Part shown: one piece after another, positions 17,735-26,266 of the stretch
Numbering within the stretch: the stretch's first letter is position 1
Layout: the number at the start of each line of letters is the position of its first letter
Source: DATJAJ01 sp035622335
Lineage (GTDB): Archaea > Thermoproteota > Nitrososphaeria > Nitrososphaerales > Gagatemarchaeaceae
Length of the DNA: 64,000 bases
Assembly (NCBI GenBank): GCA_035622335.1
Contig: DASPVO010000001.1
Coordinates: forward strand, 1 to 64,000
Direction of reading: 5' to 3'
Program-made: the position numbers and the translations under genes
The notes under the pieces: model-generated
Database searches by the model: none
Seen by the model: the letters and a program-made list of their open reading frames with translations, nothing else
What the model was told of the DNA's origin: nothing

Positions 17735-18733
17735 TTGATTCAGACCTCTTCTGAAGAGCCGAAGTGGCTCCGGGACTACGTTTCCAAGATAGACCTCCAG
17801 CTAGCCAAGGTTCTGGGAGAGGGAGTCTCCTCCGTCGAATTGACCGCCCGCGAAGCCCTCTCGGGAGGCAAACGGATCAGGGCTGTCCTCGCTCTACTCT
17901 GGTGCGAGGGCATGTCCGGTAGTCCAGAAGCAGCCGTCCCGGTGGCCGCAGCATACGAGCTAGCCCACGCCGCGGCCCTCGTCCAGGACGACATCCTTGA
18001 CGGGTCTTCCATGAGGAGAGGGAGGATGTCGACCGTCGCGAGGTACGGCCTTAGGTCTGCGATTTTGGCGTCCAACATGTTGCTCGCCCTCGTCCCTCGC
18101 CAGATCGTCGAGCATGGCGAGACCGCGCAGGGAGCCGAGACTCTGAAGAAGCTGTTCGACCTACTGGGAGAGTCCTTCGGCTCCGCGGTCCTAGGGGAGT
18201 ACTTGGACCTGAAGATGGCGGAGAGCGAGACTGCGAGCGAGAAGGAGTATCTTGAGATGATAAGGCTCAAGACCGGAGCGCTGATAGCGGCCTCATCGGC
18301 GAGCGGAGCGATCGTTGGGAGCGATCAGGACAGCGGCGCCTCCTCAAAGGCATACGACTTCGGGGAGAGACTGGGGATGGCGTACCAGATCCAAGACGAC
18401 ATCCTAGACATCGTAGGAAACGAGGCTGTCCTCGGCAAGCCCGCCTTCACAGACCTCGCGGGAGGAAAGAAGAACCTGGTCCTTATTCACACGTTCGACC
18501 ACTGCACCGACGAAGAAAGACGCCTTCTCGGATCTTTGGCGGTCAAAAACGAACCAGCGAGGATGGAAGCGGCCAAGGTCATCTTCGAAAGGTACGGATC
18601 GATCGACTACGCAAGAAGGATCGCCGCCGGGCTTTGCGATGATGCAAGGGGAATCCTTGGGTCTGTAGACTTGGGCGGGGCCAGCGGCATGCTCTTCGAG
18701 TTGTCGGACTATCTTCTGGCCAGAAAGTACTAG
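17735..18733 (+). CDS. Geranylgeranyl/farnesyl-type polyprenyl diphosphate synthase
   Basis: A 332-residue trans-prenyltransferase making C15-C25 isoprenoid diphosphates for archaeal lipids and quinones. LSGGKRIRAVL near residue 48, the first Asp-rich motif DDILD near 87, and the second motif YQIQDDILD near 220 are intact. The first motif has a DDxxD form without an insertion, as in archaeal short-chain synthases; product length cannot be read safely. The start TTG at 17735 is about 32 bases after a TATA-like CTATTTTAC. Confidence 0.88.
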   Translation: MIQTSSEEPKWLRDYVSKIDLQLAKVLGEGVSSVELTAREALSGGKRIRAVLALLWCEGMSGSPEAAVPVAAAYELAHAAALVQDDILDGSSMRRGRMSTVARYGLRSAILASNMLLALVPRQIVEHGETAQGAETLKKLFDLLGESFGSAVLGEYLDLKMAESETASEKEYLEMIRLKTGALIAASSASGAIVGSDQDSGASSKAYDFGERLGMAYQIQDDILDIVGNEAVLGKPAFTDLAGGKKNLVLIHTFDHCTDEERRLLGSLAVKNEPARMEAAKVIFERYGSIDYARRIAAGLCDDARGILGSVDLGGASGMLFELSDYLLARKY

Positions 18734-18855
18734 ACTAGTCGGTCGCACCACAAGAACTTACGCTTCGTTCTTCCTCCAAGAGCATGAGGTACGGTTGGTA
18801 CCCGAGAGCTCCCGCAAGTCGCGCCATCTCCGAGGTTCTCAACATCTAATGACAC
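18730..18855 (-). CDS. Possible 41-residue protein behind a strong TATA box
   Basis: GTG at 18855 opens a 41-codon frame ending VSLDVENLGDG...LWCDRLV, whose stop overlaps the prenyl synthase end by four bases. A good TATA element (ACTATAAATT) lies 31 bases upstream, inside the inverted repeat CCGA/TCGG at 18877-18892. I recognise no family and composition gives little support; the promoter could instead make a short RNA. On the other strand, the same box is followed only by an 11-codon TTG frame. Confidence 0.25.
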   Translation of the reverse strand: MSLDVENLGDGATCGSSRVPTVPHALGGRTKRKFLWCDRLV

Positions 18856-18947
18856 TCGAGATCGCAAGCACCTGCCCTCCGAATTTATAGTCGGCTCACT
18901 TCCAATAATCACATCTTGTTACCGTCCGAGTCGGCGTACGAACGACG

Positions 18948-20069
18948 CTAGTCTTCCCGCCACTTGAAGAAGGTCACGGCGAGCGCGAAGAAGACCACTA
19001 CGACTACGAGGATGACCGCCAGGTCAACGAGCGCTGCCGAGACGTTTCCATAGACCATCACGTTGTTCAACCCGTCTATCACGTAGTAGAGCGGCAAGAC
19101 GTGCGCGACGTTCTGGAGCCACATCGGCATCGAATTGACTGGGAAGAACGTCCCGGAGAGGAACATCATGGGGAAAGTAACGAGATTCCCTACCACCGCT
19201 GCGGACTCCACGCTGGTCGACACCGACCCGACGAGCATCCCCAGCGACACGAACATCACAGGACCAAGCACGAGGAAGGGGACCAGCCAGATTGAGTAGG
19301 TGATCTGGGCTCCGAAGAGCGCGACACCCGTCGCGGTCATGAGCACGAATGATATGATGGTGAGCATGATGTACCAGACTATCTTGGAGAGCAACCACTC
19401 AGACTTGGTGAGGGGCGTGAGTGAAAGCTGCTTGAAGAGCTTGTCTCGCTTGTACTGCGCGCTGATGTTGACGAGAGCGAACATCGGGCTCGTGAGGATG
19501 GCGAACCCCACAAGCCCAGGGACGAGGAAGTCGATATACTTGAACGACTGAGACTTTATGCTGAGACTGTCGACCCCCACCGGAGCCGGCGGTGTCTTCT
19601 GAGAACTCTCTAGAGCCTGCTGGTCGATGTGGAGGTTGATCGCGTTGATTACGCCCACGGTCACCCCGTAGACCGTATCGCTCGTGGTGGAGGCGGGATT
19701 CCCGTATATCGTCACGTTCACGGCCATTCCTGAGGCCAAGTCAGACTGGAACCCCGAGGGTATGACTATCCCGTCGGGGTCGGAGTGGGCGAGCAGGTAC
19801 TTCGAAAGGTTCTGGGTCGGTGATACCGAGACCAGTGTCATTGAGTTCGTGCTGTTCAACTCGTGGATCAGAAGGTTGCTCGCTGCCGAATTGTTGTCAA
19901 GGTTCTGGACGTAGACAGTCGCTGGCCCTCCGTTGCCCGAGAAGATCGCCCCGAACAGGACTATCAGTATGATTGGGAAGATGAGGGCGAAGAAGAGTCC
20001 CTCCCTGCTCCTCACGTATCCGTGCCCGAAGACGGAAAGGTCGGCGAGCGTTCTGCGAATGCTTATCAT
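18948..20069 (-). CDS. ABC-2 type transporter permease
   Basis: A 373-residue membrane subunit. One hydrophobic segment near residues 25-45 is followed by an outside loop of about 130 residues with YVQNLDNNSAAS and TIYGNPASTT, then five segments from about 185 to 370. This is the ABC2_membrane arrangement of drug, lipid or polysaccharide exporters. The gene lies 14 bases after its ATPase partner. The substrate is unknown. Confidence 0.88.
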   Translation of the reverse strand: MISIRRTLADLSVFGHGYVRSREGLFFALIFPIILIVLFGAIFSGNGGPATVYVQNLDNNSAASNLLIHELNSTNSMTLVSVSPTQNLSKYLLAHSDPDGIVIPSGFQSDLASGMAVNVTIYGNPASTTSDTVYGVTVGVINAINLHIDQQALESSQKTPPAPVGVDSLSIKSQSFKYIDFLVPGLVGFAILTSPMFALVNISAQYKRDKLFKQLSLTPLTKSEWLLSKIVWYIMLTIISFVLMTATGVALFGAQITYSIWLVPFLVLGPVMFVSLGMLVGSVSTSVESAAVVGNLVTFPMMFLSGTFFPVNSMPMWLQNVAHVLPLYYVIDGLNNVMVYGNVSAALVDLAVILVVVVVFFALAVTFFKWRED

Positions 20070-20083
20070 ATTCGAGAGTCGCC

Positions 20084-21013
20084 TCAGCGCACCGTGGGGG
20101 CGACGCCTTCCTCCTGTCCCCTTTCACCGACCAGCCTGACGAAGATGTCCTCGAGACTCTCCCGCTGTGTTCTGAGGTCGGCCCAGTCCAGACCAGACTT
20201 GTCGATCGCCGAGACAGCGGTCACGACGTCCTTCTTCTCCTTCACCTTGACGATTACGCTTCCGGAGTCGTAAGATACCTCAAGGTCGGTGTTTCGTTTT
20301 AGATATTCTGCGAGACCGCCATCGGCCCGAAGGAGAAGCTCCTCCCCGCTTCCAAACTCGTCGATTATCTCTTCAGGGGTCCCGGAGGTCATTATTGCGC
20401 CGTGGTGCATGATTGCGACTCGGTCGGCGAGTTGTTCCGCCTCCTGAAGATAGTGCGTGGTAAGGAGAACGCTCCTCCCCTCTTTCTTCAGCTTCCGGAT
20501 CACCTCCCAGACCGCACGGCGCGCGGCGGGGTCGAGCCCTGTCGTGGGCTCGTCGAGAAAGACGAGCTCAGGGTCGTTGACGAGGGAGAGCGCGAGCCCC
20601 ACCTTCTGTTTCTGGCCTCCCGAGAGCTCTCTGAAATAGATATTCGCCGCGTCGTCGAGGATGACCTGCTTGAGGATGGAATCTGCGTCTACCTTCACAT
20701 CGAAGAGGGCGGCATAGTACGTTATCGCTTCCCGGGCGGTCGCATACTCGAAGAATCTGAAACCCTGCGGGATAACGCCTATCCTCTTGTGAAGCTCGTA
20801 GCCCTTAGACCAGGGGTCGAGCCCGAGTACCTTGACTTCGCCGGAGTCCCTCTCGCGCAAGCCTTCCAGGACTTCTATCGTCGTCGTCTTCCCGGCGCCA
20901 TTCGGCCCGAGGAGCGAAAAGACCTCTCCTTCGTTCACTTCAAAAGAGATGCCGTTGACCGCCTGTAGGTCTCCGTACGACTTTTTCAGAGACTTGACTT
21001 CAATCGACGGCAC
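20084..21013 (-). CDS. ABC transporter ATP-binding protein
   Basis: A 309-residue ATPase of the DrrA/CcmA-like export class. Walker A GPNGAGKTTT is near residue 35, the signature LSGGQKQKVGLAL near 130, Walker B LVFLDEP near 152, and the switch His in LLTTHYLQEAEQLA. A C-terminal domain of about 80 residues follows. The GTG start is 27 bases after a TATA-like GATAAATACC, so the transporter pair is probably transcribed as a leaderless unit. Confidence 0.93.
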   Translation of the reverse strand: MPSIEVKSLKKSYGDLQAVNGISFEVNEGEVFSLLGPNGAGKTTTIEVLEGLRERDSGEVKVLGLDPWSKGYELHKRIGVIPQGFRFFEYATAREAITYYAALFDVKVDADSILKQVILDDAANIYFRELSGGQKQKVGLALSLVNDPELVFLDEPTTGLDPAARRAVWEVIRKLKKEGRSVLLTTHYLQEAEQLADRVAIMHHGAIMTSGTPEEIIDEFGSGEELLLRADGGLAEYLKRNTDLEVSYDSGSVIVKVKEKKDVVTAVSAIDKSGLDWADLRTQRESLEDIFVRLVGERGQEEGVAPTVR

Positions 21014-21034
21014 AAATATTCGGCCACTCCCAAC

Positions 21035-21046
21035 GGTATTTATCGA
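21035..21046 (-). promoter_or_regulatory. TATA box of the ABC exporter operon
   Basis: Read leftward, CGATAAATACCG is centred about 27 bases before the GTG start at 21013. Confidence 0.5.
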
Positions 21047-21095
21047 TTCTCGAGCTCAGCAACCTTGATAATCCTCTGTAGCGCCTCAGCTCAAC

Positions 21096-21341
21096 ATGAA
21101 CACTTCCCGCTTGGCAATAGTGACTCTCGGAGCGCTCGTCTTCCTCGCGGGCCTAACGTTCGCGCTCCAGGGCTACGGATTGGTCGGCCCCGAAAGCTCT
21201 ATGATGTTCAGGAACGCTACCTGGATCTATGCGGGCACGACCACGCTCATTGTCGGGCTGCTGCTGATTGTCGTAGCATTCCTCTTGGTCGGAAGACGGA
21301 AAGCAGTCGCAATGGACAGCACGCCGGCCAATAGCTCATGA
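21096..21341 (+). CDS. Small two-helix membrane protein
   Basis: An 81-residue protein with membrane segments at about 6-26 and 44-66, joined by a short loop VGPESSMMFRNATWIYAG. Proteins of this size with a GPxSSxM loop occur in archaea, but I know no function. ATG at 21096 is 26 bases after a TATA-like TTGATAATCC, which supports both the start and a leaderless message. It is transcribed away from the ABC exporter. Confidence 0.7.
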   Translation: MNTSRLAIVTLGALVFLAGLTFALQGYGLVGPESSMMFRNATWIYAGTTTLIVGLLLIVVAFLLVGRRKAVAMDSTPANSS

Positions 21342-21353
21342 AAGAGAATCCAC

Positions 21354-21713
21354 CTAGGACTCGCGCTCTACCTTCTTCGCCTCCTCCTCGACCTTCTCCG
21401 CGCTGACCTTGGCCAAAGAAATCACGAATGGGCCGAAGACGAAGACTAGCGCAGAGACGACGGTCCCTATCGAGACGAAAGCCAGAATCGATACGAACAG
21501 AAGCCCGAGCGGAGTAGAAGGCGTCGTGGTCGGACCCTGTCCAGTAGCCACCATGCTCGTGTAATAGAACGCGTAGAGGTATGAGTATCCTTCGATGTAG
21601 TGCAGTCCGACGGTGCCGGCAATCACAACGACCACTATCAGTGAAAGAGAATAGAGACCTCGTCGGAGAAGAGAGAGCCGCCTCCTTCGCTTCGCTCCGA
21701 CGGAAGACTCCAT
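21354..21713 (-). CDS. Two-helix protein resembling a K+ channel pore domain, degenerate filter
   Basis: A 119-residue protein: basic N-terminus (KRRRRLSLLRR), a helix at about 21-40, a re-entrant segment with FYYTSMVATGQGP, and a second helix at about 68-95, then a charged coiled tail. The order helix-pore loop-helix matches the ion channel 2 family, but the filter reads ATGQG, not TVGYG. I place the start at ATG 21713; the frame is open to 21770. It may conduct something other than K+ or be a non-conducting relative. Confidence 0.6.
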   Translation of the reverse strand: MESSVGAKRRRRLSLLRRGLYSLSLIVVVVIAGTVGLHYIEGYSYLYAFYYTSMVATGQGPTTTPSTPLGLLFVSILAFVSIGTVVSALVFVFGPFVISLAKVSAEKVEEEAKKVERES

Positions 21714-21808
21714 GGACCCGAGAGATAGTTTGGACGGGGCGGGTTTAAGACTGTTTTGCGCGGTCCTCAAAAGAATTTTCTAGTGGGCCGGTGGGCTCGC
21801 AGTCCAGC

Positions 21809-22342
21809 ATGACGGAGCCCATAGGCGAGTCGATCAAGTCGCTGATGCGCTCATTCCCCCAGGGCGTCACAATCGTGACCGGGGTCGCCGACGGCTCCCC
21901 TTTTGGAGTCACGGTCAGCGCCTTCTCCTCAGTCTCCCTCGAGCCTCCCCTCGTGATGGTCTCCATGTCCAAGGGGACACGCGCCAGAGACATGCTCTCG
22001 ACCGCCAGCGCATTCACGATTAACGTGCTCTCCGCAGACCAGTCGGACATCGCCGAGAGATTCGCTGGTCGGTCGGATTCTCACAGATATCGTTTCGAAG
22101 GCATCAATACCAGAGTGGGCTCAAACGGATGCCCCATCTTCTCCTCGGCGGTTGGCTATCTCGAGTGCTCCGGATGGTCCCAGCACGAGGAGGGAGACCA
22201 CACGATGATAGTGGGGCGGGTCACGGAGGCAGGACTGAACGGAGACTCTCCGCCACTCGTCTACTACAAGAGGAGATACACTACGGTCGTCACGCCCGCG
22301 GCCGACTCTGAAGCCCACGACTCCCTCCTCGCGGAGTGGTAA
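21809..22342 (+). CDS. Flavin reductase family protein (likely HpaC-type partner of HpaB)
   Basis: A 177-residue FMN-binding split-barrel reductase: MRSFPQGVTIVTGV near the N-terminus, GVTVSAFSSVSLEPPLV, and INVLSADQSDIAERFAG are typical of NAD(P)H:flavin oxidoreductases that feed reduced flavin to two-component monooxygenases. HpaB lies 1.5 kb downstream on the same strand, so this is its likely partner. The start could be GTG at 21791 or ATG at 21809. The last 53 bases overlap the convergent thioesterase gene. Confidence 0.85.
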   Translation: MTEPIGESIKSLMRSFPQGVTIVTGVADGSPFGVTVSAFSSVSLEPPLVMVSMSKGTRARDMLSTASAFTINVLSADQSDIAERFAGRSDSHRYRFEGINTRVGSNGCPIFSSAVGYLECSGWSQHEEGDHTMIVGRVTEAGLNGDSPPLVYYKRRYTTVVTPAADSEAHDSLLAEW

Positions 22343-22745
22343 CCTCGGTCGAAAACCTGGACAGCTTCTTTCTCACGTCCTCCGGGATGAGAGATGGCTC
22401 ACCCTTATCATCGACCATGACGTCGACCACGGTCCCGCGAGCGAGAATCCTCTTGCCCCTCAGAATGCTGTGCGCGTAGGTCACGCTCGAGCGCCCTAGC
22501 CGAGAGATGCCAACCCTGAGCGTCAGCTCGTCATCGAACTTCGCGGAACCCTCGTAGGTGCAGGCTGACTCCGCGGCGACGAACATCAACCCCCTCTTCC
22601 CCAAGGCAGAGACAGTCACACCGACTCTCCTGCACATCTCCAGTCTTGACACGTCGAAGTAGTCGTAGTAGCGCCCGTAGTAGACGACGCCCTGTGCGTC
22701 CGTGTCTGAGAGTCTCACCCTTGTCTTGCTCTCGAACTGAGCCAA
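22290..22745 (-). CDS. Acyl-CoA thioesterase, hotdog fold (YbgC/4HBT type)
   Basis: A 151-residue thioesterase. RVRLSDTDAQGVVYYGRYYDYFD near the N-terminus carries the catalytic Asp of the 4-hydroxybenzoyl-CoA thioesterase family, followed by YEGSAKFDDELTLRVGI. The frame is open to 22997, but TTG at 22745 starts right at the domain and sits 28 bases from a shared TATA-like element. It lies within the aromatic cluster and may release CoA from an aryl-CoA or intermediate; the substrate is inferred only. Confidence 0.8.
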   Translation of the reverse strand: MAQFESKTRVRLSDTDAQGVVYYGRYYDYFDVSRLEMCRRVGVTVSALGKRGLMFVAAESACTYEGSAKFDDELTLRVGISRLGRSSVTYAHSILRGKRILARGTVVDVMVDDKGEPSLIPEDVRKKLSRFSTEVTTPRGGSRGLQSRPRA

Positions 22746-22767
22746 CAGGTCCCATCGTCCAGCAAAC

Positions 22768-22777
22768 GCTTTTAACG
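22768..22777. promoter_or_regulatory. Shared TATA-like element for the thioesterase and dioxygenase genes
   Basis: GCTTTTAACG is centred 28 bases from the leftward TTG start at 22745 and 30 bases from the rightward TTG start at 22803. The near-symmetric TTTTAA core could work in both directions; overlapping promoters would compete. Confidence 0.45.
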
Positions 22778-22802
22778 AGTTCGACGACTTTTCCACTGGT
22801 TC

Positions 22803-23780
22803 TTGTTCAGCATCTCTCGGCTCGGCCATGCTGAAATCAGGGTGACGAACTTGGAAAGAGCGAGGGAGTTCTACGTCGACCTGCTCGGGTTCGTGGAGAC
22901 CGAGAGCGAGGCCGGGAAGATCTACCTCCGAGGCTACGAAGAGAGATACCACCACAGCATAGTGCTGCGGCTGGCCGAGGAACCAGGGCTGTCCCACTTC
23001 GCATTCAGGGTATCATCCGGGTCCGACCTCGACGAGCTTACGACGCTCTTCGAGTCCAAACAGATCAGGGTGAAGAAGATGAGCCGCGGTTCTGAGAAGG
23101 GGGTGGGCGAGGCGCTAAGGGTCCAGGACCCTCTGGGCTTTCCAGTCGAGTTCTACCATGAGATGGACGAGTCGGAGAGGATGCTGCAGAGGTTCGACAA
23201 GCACAGGGGAGGAAAGCCGATGAGAATCGACCACGTCAACTGCCAGACTCCCCTGGTCGACTTGGGGTACGAGTACTACGTCAGGGACCTCGGGTTCAAG
23301 GTCTCCGAGTTCACCGAGTCCCAAGACGGTAAGCTCTGGGGAGTTTGGCTCTACAGGAAGCAGAACGTCCATGACATAGCCCTCATGAAGGGGACGGGCC
23401 CGAGGCTGCACCACATAGGAGTGTGGATGCCCGACGTCACCTCGGTCATCTGGGTTTGCGACGTGATGGCGGGGGCGAACTTCCAAGACAAGATCGAGAG
23501 GGGACCCGGGAGGCACGGCCTCTCCAACGCCTTCTTTCTCTACGTCAGAGACCCGGACGGGAACAGGATAGAGTTCTACACCGGTGACTACATGACAGCC
23601 GACCCCGACTGGAAGCCAATCAAGTGGTCGCTGGAGGACAAGAAGCGGCAGACCTTCTGGGGGCACGTCCCTCCCAAGAGCTGGTACGACGAAGCCTCGA
23701 AGGTCGAGTCGATCGAGGATGGAAGACTCATGGAGCCAGTTCAGGTTATAAGCCAGGATAGGCCTTCTTTCGCCACCTAA
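22803..23780 (+). CDS. hpaD: Extradiol dioxygenase, homoprotocatechuate 2,3-dioxygenase type
   Basis: A 325-residue type I extradiol dioxygenase with two VOC modules. Metal ligands are visible as His in RIDHVNCQTP (about 143), His in RLHHIGVWM (about 202) and Glu in GNRIEFYTGDY (about 255), within FFLYVRDPDGNRIEFY. This order and the GDYMTADPDW tail match homoprotocatechuate 2,3-dioxygenase rather than catechol 2,3-dioxygenase. It would open 3,4-dihydroxyphenylacetate to 5-carboxymethyl-2-hydroxymuconic semialdehyde. TTG start; hpaB follows after ten bases in the same unit. Confidence 0.85.
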   Translation: MFSISRLGHAEIRVTNLERAREFYVDLLGFVETESEAGKIYLRGYEERYHHSIVLRLAEEPGLSHFAFRVSSGSDLDELTTLFESKQIRVKKMSRGSEKGVGEALRVQDPLGFPVEFYHEMDESERMLQRFDKHRGGKPMRIDHVNCQTPLVDLGYEYYVRDLGFKVSEFTESQDGKLWGVWLYRKQNVHDIALMKGTGPRLHHIGVWMPDVTSVIWVCDVMAGANFQDKIERGPGRHGLSNAFFLYVRDPDGNRIEFYTGDYMTADPDWKPIKWSLEDKKRQTFWGHVPPKSWYDEASKVESIEDGRLMEPVQVISQDRPSFAT

Positions 23781-23790
23781 GGAGAGACAA

Positions 23791-25269
23791 ATGCCAATCA
23801 GGCGAGGCTCAGACTACCTCAGGAGCATTCAGGAGAACCACCCTCACGTCTACTACGACGGCCGGGAGGTGGAGGACATCACGAGCCATCCGGCATTCAG
23901 GGTGCCCGTCCAGACCATGTCCAAGATGTACGACCTCCAATGGGAGGACGGTGTTAGAGAGAAGCTCACCTTCTCCCAAAAGGGTTCCTCTGAAAGGGAG
24001 GGGATCACCTACATGATTCCGCAGTCGGTGGAGGAGCTGATACGGATGAGAGAAGGCCTCAACACCATCTACGACAACCTCTACGGCTTCTTCGGGCGGT
24101 GCTACGACTACCTCAACATGTGGACTGGTGTCTTCGCAGCGCACCACGCCGACTTCTTCGGTCAGCCCGACCCCAAGTACGGTCAGAACGTCCTGGACTA
24201 CCACAGGACGTGCATGGCCCAGGACCTCTTCCTGACTCACGCGATAGTGGCGCCGTCGGTTGACAGGTCCAAGCAGGCGTCAGAGCTCTCGGACCCGTTC
24301 ATACAGGCCGGGGTGGTCGAGGAGAAGTCGAAGGGGATAGTCGTGAGGGGCGCCGCCATGGTCTCGACCGCGGCTCCGTACGCGGAGCAGATGATATACT
24401 TCCCGAACATGCTCAGGGACCCGGACCCCAGGTACGCCATCGCCTTCGGCTGCCCAACGAACGTCGACGGCATCAAGTTCCTCGCGCGGAAGTCCTTCGC
24501 GCCGAGACAGGGCCTGGGCGAGTTCGAGTATCCGATCAGCGCGAGGTACGAAGAGAGCGACGCGATGGTCATCTTCGACGACGCGCTGATACCATGGGAG
24601 AACGTCTTCCTCTACAAGCAGGTGGAGAAGGTCCCCCTACTCATGTGGGGCGGCGTGTACATGAAGGCCTGGTTCAACTATCACTTCAGCGTCCAATACT
24701 ACTCTAGACTCAAGTTCCTGGTCGGCCTGGCGACGACCATCGCACAGACGGTGGGGATTGATAAGTTCATCAACGTGCAAGAGAAGATAGGCGAGCTTCT
24801 AATCTACCTCAACCTGACGCGCTCGTCGATCGTGGCCGCCGAGCAACTCTCTGAAAAGCTCCCGAATGGGCTTGTCAGGCCGAACCCCGAGGTCGCCGTC
24901 GCATCGAGCCAGTTCAACATGCAGGCGATACCGAGAGCCTACGAGGTGATCAAGCTCATCTCGGGAGGGTCTCTCATCGCCCTACCATCTTCGCACAGGG
25001 ACCTGGAAAACCCCGAGATCAGGAAGTACATAGACAAGTACATGCCGGGGAAGGGAGGAATCTCCGCCGCTGAACGGATCAAGGTCTTCAACCTGGCCTG
25101 GGACGTGGTCAGCAGCGAGGCCGGACAGAGATACGAGCTGTACGACCGCTTCAGCAGGGGCGACCCGACCATCATGTGGGCGAAGATGTACGAGCAGCTG
25201 CAGGAGCAGCGCGACGACTGCGTGAAGATGGTCAGGCGGCTCCTAGACTCGATCGAGACGCCGAAGTAG
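23791..25269 (+). CDS. hpaB: 4-hydroxyphenylacetate 3-monooxygenase, oxygenase component
   Basis: A 492-residue FADH2-dependent hydroxylase. GSDYLRSI near the N-terminus, HAIVAPSVDRSK near 152, VVRGAAMVSTAAPYAEQM near 182 and the acyl-CoA dehydrogenase-like middle and C-terminal domains match HpaB. The related 4-hydroxybutyryl-CoA dehydratase needs cluster cysteines that are mostly absent here, so I reject that role. An AGGAGAG ribosome site precedes the ATG. It would convert 4-hydroxyphenylacetate to the substrate of the upstream dioxygenase. Confidence 0.88.
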   Translation: MPIRRGSDYLRSIQENHPHVYYDGREVEDITSHPAFRVPVQTMSKMYDLQWEDGVREKLTFSQKGSSEREGITYMIPQSVEELIRMREGLNTIYDNLYGFFGRCYDYLNMWTGVFAAHHADFFGQPDPKYGQNVLDYHRTCMAQDLFLTHAIVAPSVDRSKQASELSDPFIQAGVVEEKSKGIVVRGAAMVSTAAPYAEQMIYFPNMLRDPDPRYAIAFGCPTNVDGIKFLARKSFAPRQGLGEFEYPISARYEESDAMVIFDDALIPWENVFLYKQVEKVPLLMWGGVYMKAWFNYHFSVQYYSRLKFLVGLATTIAQTVGIDKFINVQEKIGELLIYLNLTRSSIVAAEQLSEKLPNGLVRPNPEVAVASSQFNMQAIPRAYEVIKLISGGSLIALPSSHRDLENPEIRKYIDKYMPGKGGISAAERIKVFNLAWDVVSSEAGQRYELYDRFSRGDPTIMWAKMYEQLQEQRDDCVKMVRRLLDSIETPK

Positions 25270-26163
25270 CTACTGGTACCTGAGCGGGTTGGTGAGGACT
25301 CCGAGACCATCGACGGAGAGTTTCATCGTCCCGTTCTTCTTGGGCAGAAGATACTCGGTCGGGTCGTAGTCGCCAATCGCTTCCCTAGTCCAGCCTACCG
25401 AGCCGCAGGAGACCACATCCCCGGGATCGAGCGAGAGGAAACCCGAGACGTAGGACACGAGCTCGCGCGGCGAGAAGATGTACTCCGAAGTATTCCCCTC
25501 CTGGACCTTCCTACCCAGGAACTCGGTCCTCATCCCAAGGTCTGCCACGTCCAGCTCGTCCTTGGTGACCAGGCAGGGACCCATCGGACAGAAGGTGTCG
25601 TGGTTCTTCGAGCGAAAGAGCGGTCCTCTCATGGTGACCTTCCTGATGAGCCCGGTCGTCTTGTCCCTCCGGTAAGCGTCGTAAGCGTCCTCCTTCGAGT
25701 CCAATGGAGCGGTGACGTCGTTCAGTATTGTGTACCCAAAGATCGCCTCCTCCGCGCCCTTCTTGGACAGCCTCACCGACCTCTTGCCTACGACCACAGC
25801 CAACTCCACCTCTGGCCTCACCCCCGAGCGAGGAGCGAAGACCACCCGTTGCGGACCGATCACGGTGCTTGGAGCCTTCATGTCCATCCTCGGCCTCTCC
25901 AGGGTCACGTCCTCTCCGCCGAGCATCCCAGCCGTGTTGACTATCGCGGCGACTATCTTTCCGGGCCTTTGGATGGGCGCGCAAAGACGAACGTCAGACT
26001 CCTTGACCCTCCTACCGCGCTCAATACTACCGATCCTTGGTGCGCTGAGAGCCTCCAGCATGGTGGCGATCCCATTGACTTGAGTCACCCCTTCGTCCTC
26101 AAGGATGCCGACCCTGGACCCCAAAGAGGGATCGCGACGCGACAGGTATGTGCAGAGTCTCAA
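25270..26163 (-). CDS. Fumarylacetoacetate hydrolase family protein (HpaG-like)
   Basis: A 297-residue FAH-family enzyme. Metal ligands lie in VRPEVELAVVVGKR, followed by FGYTILNDVTA and the C-terminal LDPGDVVSCGSVGWT (usually GTPxG). In the homoprotocatechuate route this family acts as decarboxylase/isomerase after ring opening, which fits the position facing hpaB. The frame is open to 26268, but TTG at 26163 lies 27 bases from a TATA-like GTTAACAAATT and gives the normal N-terminus. Its exact reaction is inferred. Confidence 0.82.
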   Translation of the reverse strand: MRLCTYLSRRDPSLGSRVGILEDEGVTQVNGIATMLEALSAPRIGSIERGRRVKESDVRLCAPIQRPGKIVAAIVNTAGMLGGEDVTLERPRMDMKAPSTVIGPQRVVFAPRSGVRPEVELAVVVGKRSVRLSKKGAEEAIFGYTILNDVTAPLDSKEDAYDAYRRDKTTGLIRKVTMRGPLFRSKNHDTFCPMGPCLVTKDELDVADLGMRTEFLGRKVQEGNTSEYIFSPRELVSYVSGFLSLDPGDVVSCGSVGWTREAIGDYDPTEYLLPKKNGTMKLSVDGLGVLTNPLRYQ

Positions 26164-26182
26164 ACGGAAGGACCCCTCGCCC

Positions 26183-26244
26183 CAATTTGTTAACCGTTTT
26201 GTTGCGCTCGTCTGACGTGCTCCAATCCGGCCAACGCTTTTTAT
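26183..26244. promoter_or_regulatory. Back-to-back promoters for the FAH-family and decarboxylase-like genes
   Basis: GGTTAACAAATT (read leftward, about 26184-26195) serves the TTG at 26163; GCTTTTTATG (26236-26245) serves the ATG at 26267 at 27 bases. The boxes are about 50 bases apart. Confidence 0.5.
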
Positions 26245-26266
26245 GCCGAAAAGCCTGCGCGAGACC

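Noticed and set aside
23791..25269. 4-hydroxybutyryl-CoA dehydratase of the 3HP/4HB cycle.
   Set aside because: Same superfamily, but the expected cluster cysteines are mostly missing and the gene sits directly after an extradiol dioxygenase gene; HpaB fits.
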